A stretch of DNA of 64,000 nt, from positions 9,647,501-9,711,500 of the forward strand of contig NZ_JAUSZI010000002.1 in the NCBI RefSeq assembly GCF_030817415.1, written 5' to 3'. How positions within the stretch are numbered: the first letter of the stretch is position 1; each line of letters starts with the position of its first letter. The translations under genes and the position numbers were made by a program. Positions 1-12,509 of the stretch are shown one piece after another. The notes under the pieces are model-generated. The model was not told where the DNA came from. It was given only the letters and a program-made list of their open reading frames with translations, and did no database searches. The DNA is from Streptomyces umbrinus. Lineage in GTDB: Bacteria; Actinomycetota; Actinomycetes; Streptomycetales; Streptomycetaceae.

Positions 1-247
1 GCTCATGGGTGGAACGTTGATTATTCGGCACTCTCAGTCATCTCGGGCTGCAAGTACTGTCCTTCGGGGCGTGGAAAGCTGATCACGGGTGGCGAGGGTG
101 CCGGGCACGCTGTTGGGTGTCTGAGGGTACGGACCATCGTGTCTGGATCTTCAGTGCCGGCCCCAGTGAACTCGCCCGTAAAGGGGTGGGGTGACGGGTG
201 GTTGGTCGTTGTTTGAGAACTGCACAGTGGACGCGAGCATCTGTGGC
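1..247 (+). other. 16S-23S rRNA internal transcribed spacer (partial)
   Basis: This stretch directly precedes the 23S rRNA and shows no coding signature, so it is read as the 3' part of the 16S-23S spacer. I see no tRNA cloverleaf in it, as is usual for Streptomyces rRNA operons. The 16S gene itself lies outside the window. Confidence 0.8.
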
Positions 248-3367
<3,120 letters not shown>

Positions 3368-3454
3368 CAGTTGCTCGCGTCCACTGTGTTGGTTCTGAAA
3401 CCACGAACAACCGTCGTAGCCAAGGCCACGGCTCCGGTTGACAGTTTCATAGTG

Positions 3455-3573
3455 TTTCGGTGGTCATAGCGTGAGGGAAACGCCCGGTTACATTCCGAAC
3501 CCGGAAGCTAAGCCTTACAGCGCCGATGGTACTGCAGGGGGGACCCTGTGGGAGAGTAGGACACCGCCGAACT
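3455..3573 (+). rRNA. 5S ribosomal RNA
   Basis: Small ribosomal RNA of the large subunit, about 87 bases after the 23S. It starts TTTCGGTGGTCATAGCG, contains the conserved CATTCCGAACCCGGAAGCTA segment, and closes with CACCGCCGAACTC, which pairs with the 5' end. It is the last gene of the rRNA operon. Confidence 0.96.
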
Positions 3574-3581
3574 CCTTTTAG

Positions 3582-3630
3582 AGCTCCGGTTCTTGGACGT
3601 TCAGTCCAAGAACCGGAGCTTTTTTGTTTT
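3582..3630 (+). terminator. Intrinsic terminator of the rRNA operon
   Basis: A perfect 17-bp stem (3582-3598 with 3604-3620) encloses a 5-nt loop and is followed by a T-run interrupted by one G. It lies 9 nt after the 5S gene and is the most canonical intrinsic terminator in the window. Confidence 0.95.
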
Positions 3631-3725
3631 CCGGGATGCCGGCCGGACCCCCTCCGCGCTGCGCGCAGATGCCTGAGGGTAAGGTCAGGGGGCATCGTTG
3701 GCACGTTCCCACAGGAGGCCCCCGG

Positions 3726-4334
3726 GTGGAGGTCCAGGAGACCCGCGTCCAGACAGACCGGGTCCTCACCATCCCGAACATCCTCAGCATGGCCCGCCTC
3801 GCAGGCGTGCCGCTGTTCCTGTGGCTGATCCTCAGGCCGGAGTTCGGCGGTCCCCAGAGTGACGGCTGGGCACTCCTGGTGCTCATGCTCAGTGGCATCA
3901 GTGACTATTTGGACGGCAAGCTGGCCCGTCGCTGGAACCAGATCAGCAGCCTCGGCCGGCTGCTGGACCCCGCGGCCGACCGGCTCTACATTCTGTCGAC
4001 TTTGGTCGGGCTCACCTGGCGCGAGATTCTGCCGCTCTGGCTGACAAGTGTCCTGCTGGCGCGTGAGCTGCTTCTCCTGGTGATGGTGGGCATCCTCAGG
4101 CGTCACGGCTATCCGCCACCGCAGGTGAACTTCCTTGGGAAGGCTGCTACGTTCAACCTGATGTACGCCTTCCCGTTGCTGCTGCTCAGTGACGGAAGTG
4201 GATGGCTTGCGTCACTCGCTGCTATTTTCGGATGGGCGTTCGCAGGATGGGGTACAACGCTCTACTGGTGGGCAGGGATCCTCTACGTGGTTCAGGTCCG
4301 CCGCCTTGTCCGCGCGGACACCATGGCCGATTGA
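3726..4334 (+). CDS. pgsA2: CDP-alcohol phosphatidyltransferase family protein (PgsA2-like)
   Basis: Integral membrane enzyme of the family that transfers a phosphatidyl group from CDP-diacylglycerol to an alcohol. The signature D-x2-DG-x2-AR-x8-G-x3-D-x3-D is complete (DYLDGKLARRW, then GRLLDPAAD). Several hydrophobic membrane segments surround it. I chose the GTG start because AGGAGG sits 7 nt upstream; an ATG further upstream has no ribosome site and overlaps the rRNA terminator. The protein is about 202 residues, normal for the family. The order phosphatidyltransferase, then DUF881/Sbp genes, then garA matches the mycobacterial pgsA2 locus as I recall it. The actual alcohol substrate cannot be read from sequence. 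Confidence 0.88.
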   Translation: MEVQETRVQTDRVLTIPNILSMARLAGVPLFLWLILRPEFGGPQSDGWALLVLMLSGISDYLDGKLARRWNQISSLGRLLDPAADRLYILSTLVGLTWREILPLWLTSVLLARELLLLVMVGILRRHGYPPPQVNFLGKAATFNLMYAFPLLLLSDGSGWLASLAAIFGWAFAGWGTTLYWWAGILYVVQVRRLVRADTMAD

Positions 4335-4450
4335 GCTCGCCGAATGGGCGGCCGTTAGTGGCCTCTGATGGCCCGCAAGCAGAATGTGCGGGACAATCTG
4401 ACGGGTGAAGTCGGCTAGACCGTCGTCTCTTCAAGGAGGACGCTTCCGAC

Positions 4451-6946
4451 ATGAAGGCCGTCGTGATGGCCGGAGGTGAAGGCACACGCCTTCGCCCCAT
4501 GACCTCAAGCATGCCCAAGCCGCTCCTGCCCGTGGCCAATCGCCCGATCATGGAGCATGTGCTACGGCTGCTCAAGCGGCATGGGCTCAACGAGACCGTC
4601 GTTACTGTCCAGTTCCTGGCCTCTCTCGTCAAGAACTACTTCGGTGACGGTGAAGAGCTCGGTATGGAGCTCACCTATGCCAATGAGGAGAAGCCACTCG
4701 GTACTGCCGGCAGTGTCAAGAACGCCGAGGAAGCGCTGAAGGACGACACCTTCCTCGTGATCTCCGGTGACGCTCTGACCGACTTCGATCTCACTGATCT
4801 GATCAATTTCCACAAGGAAAAGGGCGCGCTGGTCACCGTCTGTCTGACCCGTGTCCCGAATCCGCTGGAATTCGGTATCACCATCGTGGACGAGGAAGGC
4901 AAGGTCGAGCGCTTTCTCGAGAAGCCCACCTGGGGCCAGGTCTTCTCGGACACCGTGAACACCGGTATCTACGTCATGGAGCCAGAGGTATTCGACTACG
5001 TCGAGGCCGATGTCTCCGTCGACTGGTCCGGCGATGTCTTCCCTCAGCTCATGAAGGAGGGCAAGCCGATCTACGGCTATATCGCCGAGGGCTACTGGGA
5101 GGACGTGGGCACGCACGAGAGCTATGTCAAGGCGCAGGCCGATGTCCTGGAGGGCAAGGTCGACGTCGAGCTCGACGGCTTCGAGATCTCGCCCGGGGTC
5201 TGGGTCGCGGAAGGCGCCGAAGTACATCCCGACGCCGTACTGCGAGGACCGCTCTACATCGGGGACTACGCCAAGGTCGAGGCGGACGTCGAAATCCGCG
5301 AGCACACCGTGGTGGGCTCCAATGTCGTCGTGAAGGCAGGGGCGTTTCTGCACAAGGCCGTGCTGCACGACAACGTGTACATCGGCCAGCACAGCAATCT
5401 GCGCGGTTGTGTCATCGGAAAGAACACCGACATCATGCGGGCCGCCCGCATCGAGGACGGCGCCGTCATCGGGGACGAGTGCCTGGTCGGTGAAGAATCG
5501 ATCGTTCAGGGCAATGTGCGGGTCTATCCGTTCAAGACCATCGAGGCCGGCGCCTTCGTCAATACGTCGGTCATCTGGGAGTCCCGGGGCCAGGCCCATC
5601 TCTTCGGAGCCCGTGGCGTCTCCGGGATCCTGAACGTCGAGATCACACCGGAGCTGGCCGTACGTCTGGCGGGTGCGTATGCGACGACGCTCAAGAAGGG
5701 CTCGACCGTCACGACCGCCCGTGACCACTCGCGAGGCGCTCGTGCGCTCAAGCGGGCGGTCATCTCTGCGCTGCAGACCAGCGCCATCGACGTACGGGAC
5801 CTGGAGAACGTACCGCTGCCGGTGGCCCGGCAGCAGACCGCTCGGGGCAGTGCCGGCGGGATCATGATCCGGACGACGCCCGGGGTTCCCGACTCCGTCG
5901 ACATCATGTTCTTCGACGGGCGTGGGGCGGATCTCTCGCAGGGGAGCCAGCGGAAGCTGGACCGGGTGTTCGCGCGGCAGGAGTACCGGCGTGCGTTCCC
6001 GGGCGAGATCGGGGACCTGCACTTCCCGGCCAGCGTCTTCGACTCGTACACCGGCTCTCTGCTGCGGAACGTGGACACCACCGGGATCGCCGAGTCCGGG
6101 CTGAAAGTGGTCGTGGATGCGTCGAACGGCAGTGCCGGACTGGTTCTGCCCAGCCTCCTGGGCAAGCTCGGGGTCGACTCCCTGACCATCAATCCCGGTC
6201 TCGACGAGTCGCGGCCCACTGAGACCGCGGACGCTCGCAGGTCGGGGATGGTGCGGCTCGGTGAGATCGTGGCGTCCGCGCGTGCCGCGTTCGGGGTGCG
6301 GTTCGACCCGGTGGGCGAGCGGCTGTCGCTCGTCGACGAGAAGGGCCGGATCATCGAGGACGACCGGGCGTTGCTCGTCATGCTCGACCTGGTGGCCGCC
6401 GAACGGCGCAGCGGGCGGGTCGCGTTGCCCGTGACCACCACGAGGATCGCCGAGCAGGTGGCGGCGTACCACGGGACCCAGGTCGACTGGACGACGACAT
6501 CGCCGGACGACCTGACGCGCGTCGGGCGCGAGGAGTCGACGATCTTCGGAGGCGACGGGCGCGGTGGCTTCATCGTGCCGGAGTTCAGCAGTGTCTTCGA
6601 CGGCACCGCGGCCTTCGTACGGCTCATCGGTCTGGTGGCGCGGACGCAGCTCACTCTCAGCCAGATCGACGCGCGGATTCCGCGGGCGCACGTCCTCAAG
6701 CGTGATCTGGCGACTCCCTGGGCGGTCAAGGGACTTGTGATGCGGCGCGTCGTCGAGGCGGCCGGTGACCGGTTCGTGGACACGACCGACGGCGTACGGG
6801 TGGTGGAGACCGACGGGCGCTGGGTGATGGTTCTTCCGGACCGGGCGGAGGCGGTCACGCATCTGTGGGCCGAAGGGCCCGACGACGCGTCCGCGCAGGC
6901 ACTGCTCGACGAGTGGTCGTCGGTGGTGGACAGCGCCGGTCGCTGA
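4451..6946 (+). CDS. manC: Mannose-1-phosphate guanylyltransferase with C-terminal phosphomannomutase-like region (ManC)
   Basis: Predicted cytosolic sugar-phosphate nucleotidyltransferase making GDP-mannose (or a related NDP-sugar) for glycans and protein O-mannosylation. Residues 1-235 form the nucleotidyltransferase domain, with the phosphate-binding signature [13 protein letters not shown] followed by PKPLLPV. Residues about 250-370 are left-handed beta-helix repeats (hexapeptide pattern). Residues about 385-830 resemble phosphomannomutase but lack a clear phospho-serine loop, so mutase activity is doubtful. The 831-residue length matches the Streptomyces ManC-type protein I remember. AAGGAGG lies about 10 nt before the ATG. 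A hairpin follows the stop. Confidence 0.9.
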   Translation: MKAVVMAGGEGTRLRPMTSSMPKPLLPVANRPIMEHVLRLLKRHGLNETVVTVQFLASLVKNYFGDGEELGMELTYANEEKPLGTAGSVKNAEEALKDDTFLVISGDALTDFDLTDLINFHKEKGALVTVCLTRVPNPLEFGITIVDEEGKVERFLEKPTWGQVFSDTVNTGIYVMEPEVFDYVEADVSVDWSGDVFPQLMKEGKPIYGYIAEGYWEDVGTHESYVKAQADVLEGKVDVELDGFEISPGVWVAEGAEVHPDAVLRGPLYIGDYAKVEADVEIREHTVVGSNVVVKAGAFLHKAVLHDNVYIGQHSNLRGCVIGKNTDIMRAARIEDGAVIGDECLVGEESIVQGNVRVYPFKTIEAGAFVNTSVIWESRGQAHLFGARGVSGILNVEITPELAVRLAGAYATTLKKGSTVTTARDHSRGARALKRAVISALQTSAIDVRDLENVPLPVARQQTARGSAGGIMIRTTPGVPDSVDIMFFDGRGADLSQGSQRKLDRVFARQEYRRAFPGEIGDLHFPASVFDSYTGSLLRNVDTTGIAESGLKVVVDASNGSAGLVLPSLLGKLGVDSLTINPGLDESRPTETADARRSGMVRLGEIVASARAAFGVRFDPVGERLSLVDEKGRIIEDDRALLVMLDLVAAERRSGRVALPVTTTRIAEQVAAYHGTQVDWTTTSPDDLTRVGREESTIFGGDGRGGFIVPEFSSVFDGTAAFVRLIGLVARTQLTLSQIDARIPRAHVLKRDLATPWAVKGLVMRRVVEAAGDRFVDTTDGVRVVETDGRWVMVLPDRAEAVTHLWAEGPDDASAQALLDEWSSVVDSAGR

Positions 6947-6959
6947 GCCGCACGCGCGC

Positions 6960-6994
6960 GTGCCGGACGTGCTCCAAAGGGGCACGTCCGGCAC
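6960..6994 (+). terminator. Hairpin after manC
   Basis: A perfect 13-bp stem (6960-6972 with 6982-6994) and 9-nt loop lie 14 nt after the manC stop. There is no T-run, as is common for Streptomyces terminators. It may separate manC from the DUF881 operon. Confidence 0.6.
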
Positions 6995-7036
6995 GACGGT
7001 GGGGCCGTTCGGAGGTACTGCCCGCGACGTGCGACG

Positions 7037-7939
7037 ATGTGCGGCATGCCGCAGCAGCCCCCCGTTCGGAGCACTCCTACGCACCCCCCGCGCCCGGACG
7101 CATCCATGTCGCTGCTCACCAACGTCATGGACCACAGCCTCGACGACGGGTACGCGGAGGCGGCTGCCCGGAAGAAGGCCGACGGGACCGGCGCCCTGCC
7201 GAAGACGTTGCGGGCGAAGCTCGGACTCGCGGCCGGTCTGGTGCTCGCGGCCCTCGTGGTGACCGTGGGGGCCGCGCAGGCGCGGATAGCTGCTCCGGTC
7301 GTCGCCAAGGAGCGCGAGGAGCTCATCGACCGCATCGACCGCGAGACGTCTGTGGCCGACAAGCTCGAGGGCAGTATCGACAAGCTCCGCGACGACGTGA
7401 GCGCGCGGCAGCGCGAGGCGCTCAAGAAGCACGGCGGGGATCAGGGCGAGTTGGTGGGCATCCTGGCCGGCGCGGTCGAAGTGCACGGCCCCGGTGTGAA
7501 GCTCGTTGTGGACGACGCCAAGGAAGCCGAGCAGGGCGGCGACGGAGACGCACGCGAGACGTCGGGCTTCTCCGACACCGGTCGGGTGCGCGACCGCGAC
7601 ATGCAGCGCGTGGTCAACGGGCTGTGGGAGTCGGGCGCCGAGGCCATCTCGATCAACGGGCAGCGGCTGACGGCACTGTCCGCGATCCGGGCCGCGGGTG
7701 ACGCGATACTGGTCGACAACAAGCCCCTGGTGCCGCCCTACACGGTGTTGGCAGTGGGGGACGGCGAGCGGCTGAGCACCGAGTTCCAGAACAGCGGCGA
7801 CGGACAGTATCTGGACGCCCTGCGGAAGAACTTCCATATCCGGACGGGCATTTCAGTCGAGGACGACGTCCGGCTGCCCGCCGCACCGAGTGTGATCGTA
7901 CGAACAGCACAACCGAGCACAGAGAAAGGCACATCGTGA
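7037..7939 (+). CDS. DUF881 family membrane-anchored protein
   Basis: Function unknown. A basic, proline-rich N-terminus is followed by one transmembrane helix (LAAGLVLAALVVTVGAAQAR, about residues 64-83). Next come a predicted coiled coil (about residues 90-135) and a globular DUF881 domain to the end (GILAGAVEVHGPGVKLVVDD onward). It is likely anchored with the bulk outside the cell. The family resembles YlxW proteins beside division genes in Bacillus. Its stop overlaps the next gene's GTG, so the two are translationally coupled. The start is uncertain: neither this ATG nor the in-frame ATG at 7106 has a well-placed ribosome site. Confidence 0.82.
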   Translation: MCGMPQQPPVRSTPTHPPRPDASMSLLTNVMDHSLDDGYAEAAARKKADGTGALPKTLRAKLGLAAGLVLAALVVTVGAAQARIAAPVVAKEREELIDRIDRETSVADKLEGSIDKLRDDVSARQREALKKHGGDQGELVGILAGAVEVHGPGVKLVVDDAKEAEQGGDGDARETSGFSDTGRVRDRDMQRVVNGLWESGAEAISINGQRLTALSAIRAAGDAILVDNKPLVPPYTVLAVGDGERLSTEFQNSGDGQYLDALRKNFHIRTGISVEDDVRLPAAPSVIVRTAQPSTEKGTS

Positions 7940-8268
7940 TCGCCGTACTGGGCCTCGTCGTGGGAGTCGTGGCTGGATTGTTGGTCCGGCCCGAGGTTCC
8001 GGCGGTGGTCGAGCCCTATCTTCCGATCGCCGTCGTTGCGGCGCTCGACGCCGTGTTCGGAGGTCTGCGGGCGATGCTCGACGGCATCTTCGACGACAAG
8101 GTCTTCGTGGTGTCGTTCCTGTCCAACGTTGTCGTGGCCGCGCTGATCGTCTTCCTCGGTGACAAGTTGGGTGTGGGCGCCCAGCTGTCCACGGGTGTCG
8201 TGGTCGTCCTCGGCATCCGGATCTTCTCCAACGCCGCGGCGATCCGCCGTCACGTGTTCCGGGCGTGA
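7936..8268 (+). CDS. sbp: Small basic protein (Sbp, DUF1290)
   Basis: A 110-residue integral membrane protein with three hydrophobic helices (about residues 1-17, 25-45 and 55-95) and a basic C-terminus (RIFSNAAAIRRHVFRA). It belongs to the small-basic-protein family encoded next to DUF881 genes and, in Firmicutes, near ftsZ. The GTG start overlaps the preceding TGA, and its own stop overlaps the next GTG. It is therefore the middle gene of a tightly coupled DUF881-Sbp-DUF881 operon and probably forms a membrane complex with its neighbours (inference). Biochemical role unknown. Confidence 0.86.
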   Translation: MIAVLGLVVGVVAGLLVRPEVPAVVEPYLPIAVVAALDAVFGGLRAMLDGIFDDKVFVVSFLSNVVVAALIVFLGDKLGVGAQLSTGVVVVLGIRIFSNAAAIRRHVFRA

Positions 8269-9176
8269 GGCCGATGAGCAGCCAGGACGAGACCCCAGAG
8301 ACCTCAGCGACCTCAGAGTCCCCTGAGCCCTCCAAGGGCCCGGAAGCCACGGAGACCTCCGGGAACCGCCTGCGCAAGGAACTTCCCGAAGAAGTGCGGG
8401 CGCAGGAGGACACGGATCCGTCGGATGCCGAGGCGGAACCTCGCAAGCCGGTTCTGACCGGCCGGCAGCGGCTGGTGAAGGGTCTTTGGCCGCCGCGTGT
8501 GTCGCGTGCGCAGTTCATCGTCGCCCTCCTGCTGTTCGGCCTCGGCTTCGGCCTCGCCGTCCAGGTGGCGTCCAACAGCGACAGCGACGGCGCCCTCCGC
8601 GGCGCGCGTCAGGAGGATCTCGTACGCATCCTCGATGAACTGGACGACCGTACGCAGCGTCTGGAAGAGGAGAAGCAGGGGCTGGAGGATCAGCGCACCG
8701 AGCTGGAGAACAGTTCGGACCAGGCCGAGGAGGCCCGTAAGCAGACGGTCGAGAAGGAGAAGCAGCTCGGCATCCTGGCGGGCACCGTGGCGGCGCAGGG
8801 CCCCGGCATCACGCTGACCATCGAGGACGAGAAGGGGACGGTCGAGGCCGACATGCTGCTCGACGCGATCCAGGAGCTGCGTGCCGCCGGAGCGGAGGCG
8901 ATCCAGGTCAACGGTGTGAGGGTCGTCGCGGGCACCTATCTGACGGATGTGAGCGGCGGAGTCGCCGTCGACGGGAACAAGATCAGCGCTCCCTATCGTT
9001 TCAAGGTCATCGGCAAGCCTCAGGACCTCGAACCGGCGCTCAACATCCCGGGCGGAGTGGTGCAGACTTTGGAGAAGGAGCAGGCCACTGTCACGGTGGA
9101 ACGATCGGACAAGATCATCGTGGACGCCTTGCGACCGGCGAAGCGGCCTGACTACGCTCGGTCGTCCTCCCAGTGA
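8265..9176 (+). CDS. DUF881 family membrane-anchored protein (second copy)
   Basis: Paralogue of the first DUF881 protein. Residues 1-65 are acidic and serine/proline-rich. A transmembrane helix follows at about residues 84-102 (FIVALLLFGLGFGLAVQV), then a long coiled coil (about residues 115-165, dense E/R/Q heptads) and a DUF881 domain (about residues 168-270) beginning LGILAGTVAAQGPGITLTI. The GTG start overlaps the Sbp stop; an ATG at 8274 is the alternative. The shared anchor-coil-domain layout of the two copies suggests they pair through their coils (inference). Confidence 0.84.
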   Translation: MRPMSSQDETPETSATSESPEPSKGPEATETSGNRLRKELPEEVRAQEDTDPSDAEAEPRKPVLTGRQRLVKGLWPPRVSRAQFIVALLLFGLGFGLAVQVASNSDSDGALRGARQEDLVRILDELDDRTQRLEEEKQGLEDQRTELENSSDQAEEARKQTVEKEKQLGILAGTVAAQGPGITLTIEDEKGTVEADMLLDAIQELRAAGAEAIQVNGVRVVAGTYLTDVSGGVAVDGNKISAPYRFKVIGKPQDLEPALNIPGGVVQTLEKEQATVTVERSDKIIVDALRPAKRPDYARSSSQ

Positions 9177-9366
9177 ACCGGGGGCGCTTGGGGGCAGCTC
9201 CTCGAGGGCATGAGGTTGCGGGGGGTCGACGCACCGAATGGGTGGTGCGTGGTGGAAACTGTCTGGTGGATACGGACGTTGTGAGGATGTCCGGCTCGAC
9301 CGGTGTGTGCAATCAGGGTTCGTCCTGCCCCACGGGCGGGTCTGTTTCGGTCAAGGGGAATCGCCC

Positions 9367-10173
9367 GTGAAGTTGTTTGCGAAGTTGTTCGGCAAGAGCG
9401 CGCGAGAGGGCAAGGACAACGCCACTGCCCGCCATCGTGCACCGCGCCCCGCAGAGGGCGAGGATCAGGGGGACCGCCCTCTGTTCCGCGATCAGGTCGG
9501 TGGTCCTGGTGGCGACATTTCCGGTGGTCAGGGCGCGCCGTCTGTTGACCCTGCCCAGTCGGGACGCATAGGTTTCGGCTCCGACCCGTATGCGTCCAAC
9601 GCCCCCACGGGGCAGCCGCGGCAGGAGGATCCGTCGATGTCGGCCCTGGTGTGTACGAGGTGCGGTAACCGCAACGCGGAGGCGAGCCGCTTCTGCTCCA
9701 ACTGCGGTGCTCCGTTGCGGGCCGGGGCGACCCCCGAGCGTCCGTCGGAGACCACCTCGACGATCTCCATCTCGGGCCTCGAGGCCTACGACGCCGAGGT
9801 CACCGGCCAGACGCAGATGCCGATGCTCTCGCCCGAGGCACAGGCCGCCGTGGACGCTCTGCCGCTCGGCTCGGCGCTGCTGGTGGTGCGTCGCGGACCC
9901 AATTCGGGCAGCCGCTTCCTGCTGGACGGCGAGCTGACCACCGCCGGCCGTCATCCGCAGAGCGACATCTTCCTGGACGACGTGACCGTGTCGCGCCGCC
10001 ATGTGGAGTTCCGTCGTGTTTCCGACGGCTCGTTCACGGTGGCCGACGTCGGCAGCCTCAACGGCACGTACGTCAACCGGGAGCGGATCGACTCGGTCCC
10101 GCTGGCGAACGGCGACGAGGTGCAGATCGGCAAGTACCGGCTGGTCTTCTACGCGAGCCAGCGGGGTATCTGA
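9367..10173 (+). CDS. garA: FHA-domain protein with N-terminal zinc ribbon (GarA/OdhI-like)
   Basis: Cytosolic phospho-threonine switch protein. A disordered N-terminus is followed by a zinc ribbon (CTRCGNRNAEASRFCSNCG, about residues 96-114). Next comes an SETTSTISISG segment matching the ETTS site phosphorylated in mycobacterial GarA and corynebacterial OdhI, and then an FHA domain (about residues 175-265; TAGRHPQSD, VSRRHVEF, LNGTYVNRERI). In those relatives, phosphorylation at ETTS folds back onto the FHA domain and releases 2-oxoglutarate dehydrogenase and glutamate dehydrogenase. I infer the same role here. The GTG start has AAGGGGAA just upstream. The zinc ribbon makes it longer than mycobacterial GarA. 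Confidence 0.88.
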   Translation: MKLFAKLFGKSAREGKDNATARHRAPRPAEGEDQGDRPLFRDQVGGPGGDISGGQGAPSVDPAQSGRIGFGSDPYASNAPTGQPRQEDPSMSALVCTRCGNRNAEASRFCSNCGAPLRAGATPERPSETTSTISISGLEAYDAEVTGQTQMPMLSPEAQAAVDALPLGSALLVVRRGPNSGSRFLLDGELTTAGRHPQSDIFLDDVTVSRRHVEFRRVSDGSFTVADVGSLNGTYVNRERIDSVPLANGDEVQIGKYRLVFYASQRGI

Positions 10174-10177
10174 CCCG

Positions 10178-10198
10178 CCCCCGGACCCGGTCCGGGGG
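10178..10198 (+). terminator. GC-rich hairpin between garA and ftsR
   Basis: An 8-bp perfect stem with a 5-nt loop (CCCCCGGA / TCCGGGGG) starts 5 nt after the garA stop. It has no T-run and would attenuate rather than fully stop transcription into the next gene. Confidence 0.5.
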
Positions 10199-10215
10199 GA
10201 CCCTCAGGAAGGTCC

Positions 10216-10950
10216 ATGCTTCGAACACCGAGCGGCGGTGTCGGCCACGGCACCGCCGCCATGGACAACGGACTGATGAGCATCGGCACGGTGCTCAATG
10301 TGCTGCGCGACGAGTTCCCCGAAGTCACCATCTCCAAGATCCGTTTCCTGGAGTCGGAGGGGCTCATCGAGCCGCAGCGGACCCCGTCGGGGTATCGCAA
10401 GTTCAGCCCGGGAGACGTCGAGCGCCTCGGACACGTCCTGAGGATGCAGCGGGACCACTATCTGCCCCTGAAGGTGATCCGCGAGCACCTGGACGCCGTG
10501 GAGCGCGGTGAGGCGGTGCCGTTGCCGTCCGTGGGGCGTCAGCGCGACGGTGAGGTGCTCTGCGAGTCCGAGGGGCCGACAGTGGCCCGGATCGGGCGGG
10601 CCGAGCTGCTGGCCGCCGTGGAGATCGGCGAGCAGGAGCTCGAGGAGTGGGAGTCGTACGGGCTCATCACACCGCTGCCCGAGGGGGTCTACGACGCCGA
10701 GGCGGTGACCGTGGCCGGTCTCGTCGTGGAACTGGGGCGGTTCGGGATCGAGCCGCGCCATCTGCGTGCCGTGAAGGCCGCCGCCGACCGTGAGGCGGGC
10801 CTTGTCGACCAGGTCGTGGCCCCACTGCGGCGGCACCGCAATCCGCAGACCAGGGCGCACGCGGAGGCGCAGACCAAGGAACTGGCGGGGCTCGCGGTGA
10901 AGCTGCACGCCGCGCTGGTGCAGTCCGCGCTCGGGGTGCGGCTGCCCTGA
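10216..10950 (+). CDS. ftsR: MerR-family transcriptional regulator, FtsR-like
   Basis: DNA-binding regulator. Residues about 20-90 form a MerR-type winged helix (MSIGTVLNVL, then ISKIRFLESEGLIEPQRTPS and YRKFSPGDVERL). The remainder is an effector/dimer region without the metal-binding cysteines of metal-sensing MerR proteins. Position directly after garA and before the DUF151 gene identifies it as the counterpart of FtsR, an activator of ftsZ in corynebacteria. AGGAAGG precedes the ATG by 4-5 nt, supporting this start over the internal ATGs. Targets in this organism are inferred only. Confidence 0.82.
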   Translation: MLRTPSGGVGHGTAAMDNGLMSIGTVLNVLRDEFPEVTISKIRFLESEGLIEPQRTPSGYRKFSPGDVERLGHVLRMQRDHYLPLKVIREHLDAVERGEAVPLPSVGRQRDGEVLCESEGPTVARIGRAELLAAVEIGEQELEEWESYGLITPLPEGVYDAEAVTVAGLVVELGRFGIEPRHLRAVKAAADREAGLVDQVVAPLRRHRNPQTRAHAEAQTKELAGLAVKLHAALVQSALGVRLP

Positions 10951-11036
10951 CCCGGTGGGTCGCATGGAACGCGGGATCGGGCGCCCAATCCGTGCCCGAC
11001 TACCCAAAGATGCCGGGCACGGCCTAGGGTTGCTGT

Positions 11037-11510
11037 GTGAACGAGCTCGACGTCGTAGGTGTCCGGGTCGAAATGCCCTCCAACCAACCGATCGTGCTCC
11101 TGCGTGAAGTGGGAGGCGACCGTTACCTCCCCATCTGGATCGGGCCGGGGGAGGCGACGGCGATCGCCTTCGCACAGCAGGGCATGGCCCCCGCGCGACC
11201 GCTGACCCACGACCTGTTCAAGGACGTGCTGGAGGCCGTCGGCCAGGAGCTCACCGAGGTGCGCATCACGGACCTGCGGGAGGGCGTCTTCTATGCGGAG
11301 CTGGTGTTCGCCAGCGGGGTCGAGGTCAGCGCCCGGCCGTCCGACGCCATAGCGCTGGCGCTGCGCACCGGGACGCCGATCTACGGCAGCGACGGGGTGC
11401 TGGACGACGCCGGTATCGCGATCCCGGACGAGCAGGAGGACGAGGTGGAGAAGTTCCGCGAGTTCCTCGACCAGATCTCGCCCGAGGACTTCGGGACCAA
11501 CAGCCAGTGA
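11037..11510 (+). CDS. Bifunctional nuclease family protein (DUF151)
   Basis: A 157-residue soluble protein of the DUF151/BFN family. The hallmark pattern is present: an N-terminal strand VVGVRVEMPSNQPIVLLRE, then LPIWIGPGEATAIAFAQQG, RPLTHDLFKDVLEAVG and SARPSDAIALALRTGTPIY. Plant members have DNase/RNase activity; bacterial roles are poorly known. The gene sits between two MerR genes in an order shared with mycobacteria. The GTG start is used because the conserved domain begins immediately after it; little ribosome-site signal is visible. Confidence 0.86.
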   Translation: MNELDVVGVRVEMPSNQPIVLLREVGGDRYLPIWIGPGEATAIAFAQQGMAPARPLTHDLFKDVLEAVGQELTEVRITDLREGVFYAELVFASGVEVSARPSDAIALALRTGTPIYGSDGVLDDAGIAIPDEQEDEVEKFREFLDQISPEDFGTNSQ

Positions 11511-11724
11511 CCTTCCGGTCCGGGCTCCAGTGACCCTCCGGGACCGCCTGACAACGGGCCGTGCGGCGGTTGTCCCGAGAGCATTCGGCTAGCCTTTCCC
11601 CGCGGTGGGACACGGGAAACCACTCCTAGGGTGATTATCACTCGGCGTGCCGAGTGTGGCGGTCGTTGACGCACCCCCGGTGGCTGCCTACCGTCGAGAA
11701 GGCAGGTCAAGGACGGAGGTCGGC

Positions 11725-12357
11725 GTGAGAAGCAGCGGCGACGGTACGGCTGGGGGTGCCCCCGGACCCGGTCTGGGGGAGAGCAGCCCGTACCCGCTTC
11801 ACAGCAGCGCGGCCGATCACGTACAGCGGCCGACAGCGGTGCCCGAGGACGGCGGGGTGGCGTCCGAGGAGGTCGGTTATCGGGGGCCCACGGCCTGCGC
11901 GGCCGCGGGCATCACCTACCGGCAGCTGGACTACTGGGCCAGAACCGGGCTGGTCGAGCCGAGCGTGCGGGCCGCCTACGGGTCGGGGACGCAGCGGCTC
12001 TACAGCTTCCGGGACGTCGTCGTCCTGAAGATCGTCAAGCGGTTCCTCGACACCGGTGTCTCGCTGCAGAACATCCGCACCACCGTCCAGCACCTGCGTG
12101 AGCGCGGGTTCCGGGACCTGGAGCGGATGACGCTGATGAGCGACGGCGCCACGGTCTACGAGTGCTCCTCGCCCGACGAGGTCCACGCGCTCCTGCAGGG
12201 CGGACAGGGCATCTTCGGGATCGCGGTGGGCGTGGTGTGGCGGGATGTCGAGAGCGCCCTCTCACAGCTGCACGGGGAGCGGGTCGACACGGGCGAGACG
12301 CTTGTCCGGCCCAATCCGGCGGATGAGCTGGCGCGGCGGCGTAATCGCGCGGTCTGA
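11725..12357 (+). CDS. MerR-family transcriptional regulator (second)
   Basis: Predicted DNA-binding regulator of about 210 residues. A disordered, glycine/proline-rich N-terminus (1-50) precedes a MerR winged helix (about residues 52-120; TACAAAGITYRQLDYWARTG, TQRLYSFRDVVVLKIVKRFL) and a C-terminal helical region. It corresponds by position to the second MerR gene of the mycobacterial garA cluster. I chose GTG because GGAGG ends 5 nt upstream; an ATG at 11647 would extend the protein into sequence without coding character. No metal-binding cysteine pattern is seen. Confidence 0.82.
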   Translation: MRSSGDGTAGGAPGPGLGESSPYPLHSSAADHVQRPTAVPEDGGVASEEVGYRGPTACAAAGITYRQLDYWARTGLVEPSVRAAYGSGTQRLYSFRDVVVLKIVKRFLDTGVSLQNIRTTVQHLRERGFRDLERMTLMSDGATVYECSSPDEVHALLQGGQGIFGIAVGVVWRDVESALSQLHGERVDTGETLVRPNPADELARRRNRAV

Positions 12358-12375
12358 GTCGGCGGGCGCGGGCTG

Positions 12376-12412
12376 AGCCTTCCGGCCCGGGACCTGTCCG
12401 GGCCGGAAGGCT
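12376..12412 (+). terminator. Strong hairpin terminator after the second merR
   Basis: A perfect 15-bp GC-rich stem (12376-12390 with 12398-12412) with a 7-nt loop lies 18 nt after the stop. It closes the conserved garA-ftsR-DUF151-merR block before dinB. Confidence 0.75.
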
Positions 12413-12509
12413 CTGCCGCCCGTCGCTTGCTGCACGTCGCCTGGCGCCCCGCGTTCGGCGCGCGCGTGGGGTCTCGGCTTTGTGGCGGTCCACAGGTCGT
12501 GCCGGGGCA

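Noticed and set aside
1..247. tRNA in the 16S-23S spacer
   Set aside because: No cloverleaf with TTCRA-type T loop can be drawn.
4562..7837. Very long open frame (about 1,090 codons) on the minus strand
   Set aside because: It is antisense to manC and the DUF881 gene, is rich in R, H, D and G as expected for a GC-rich shadow frame, and shows no domain or ribosome site.
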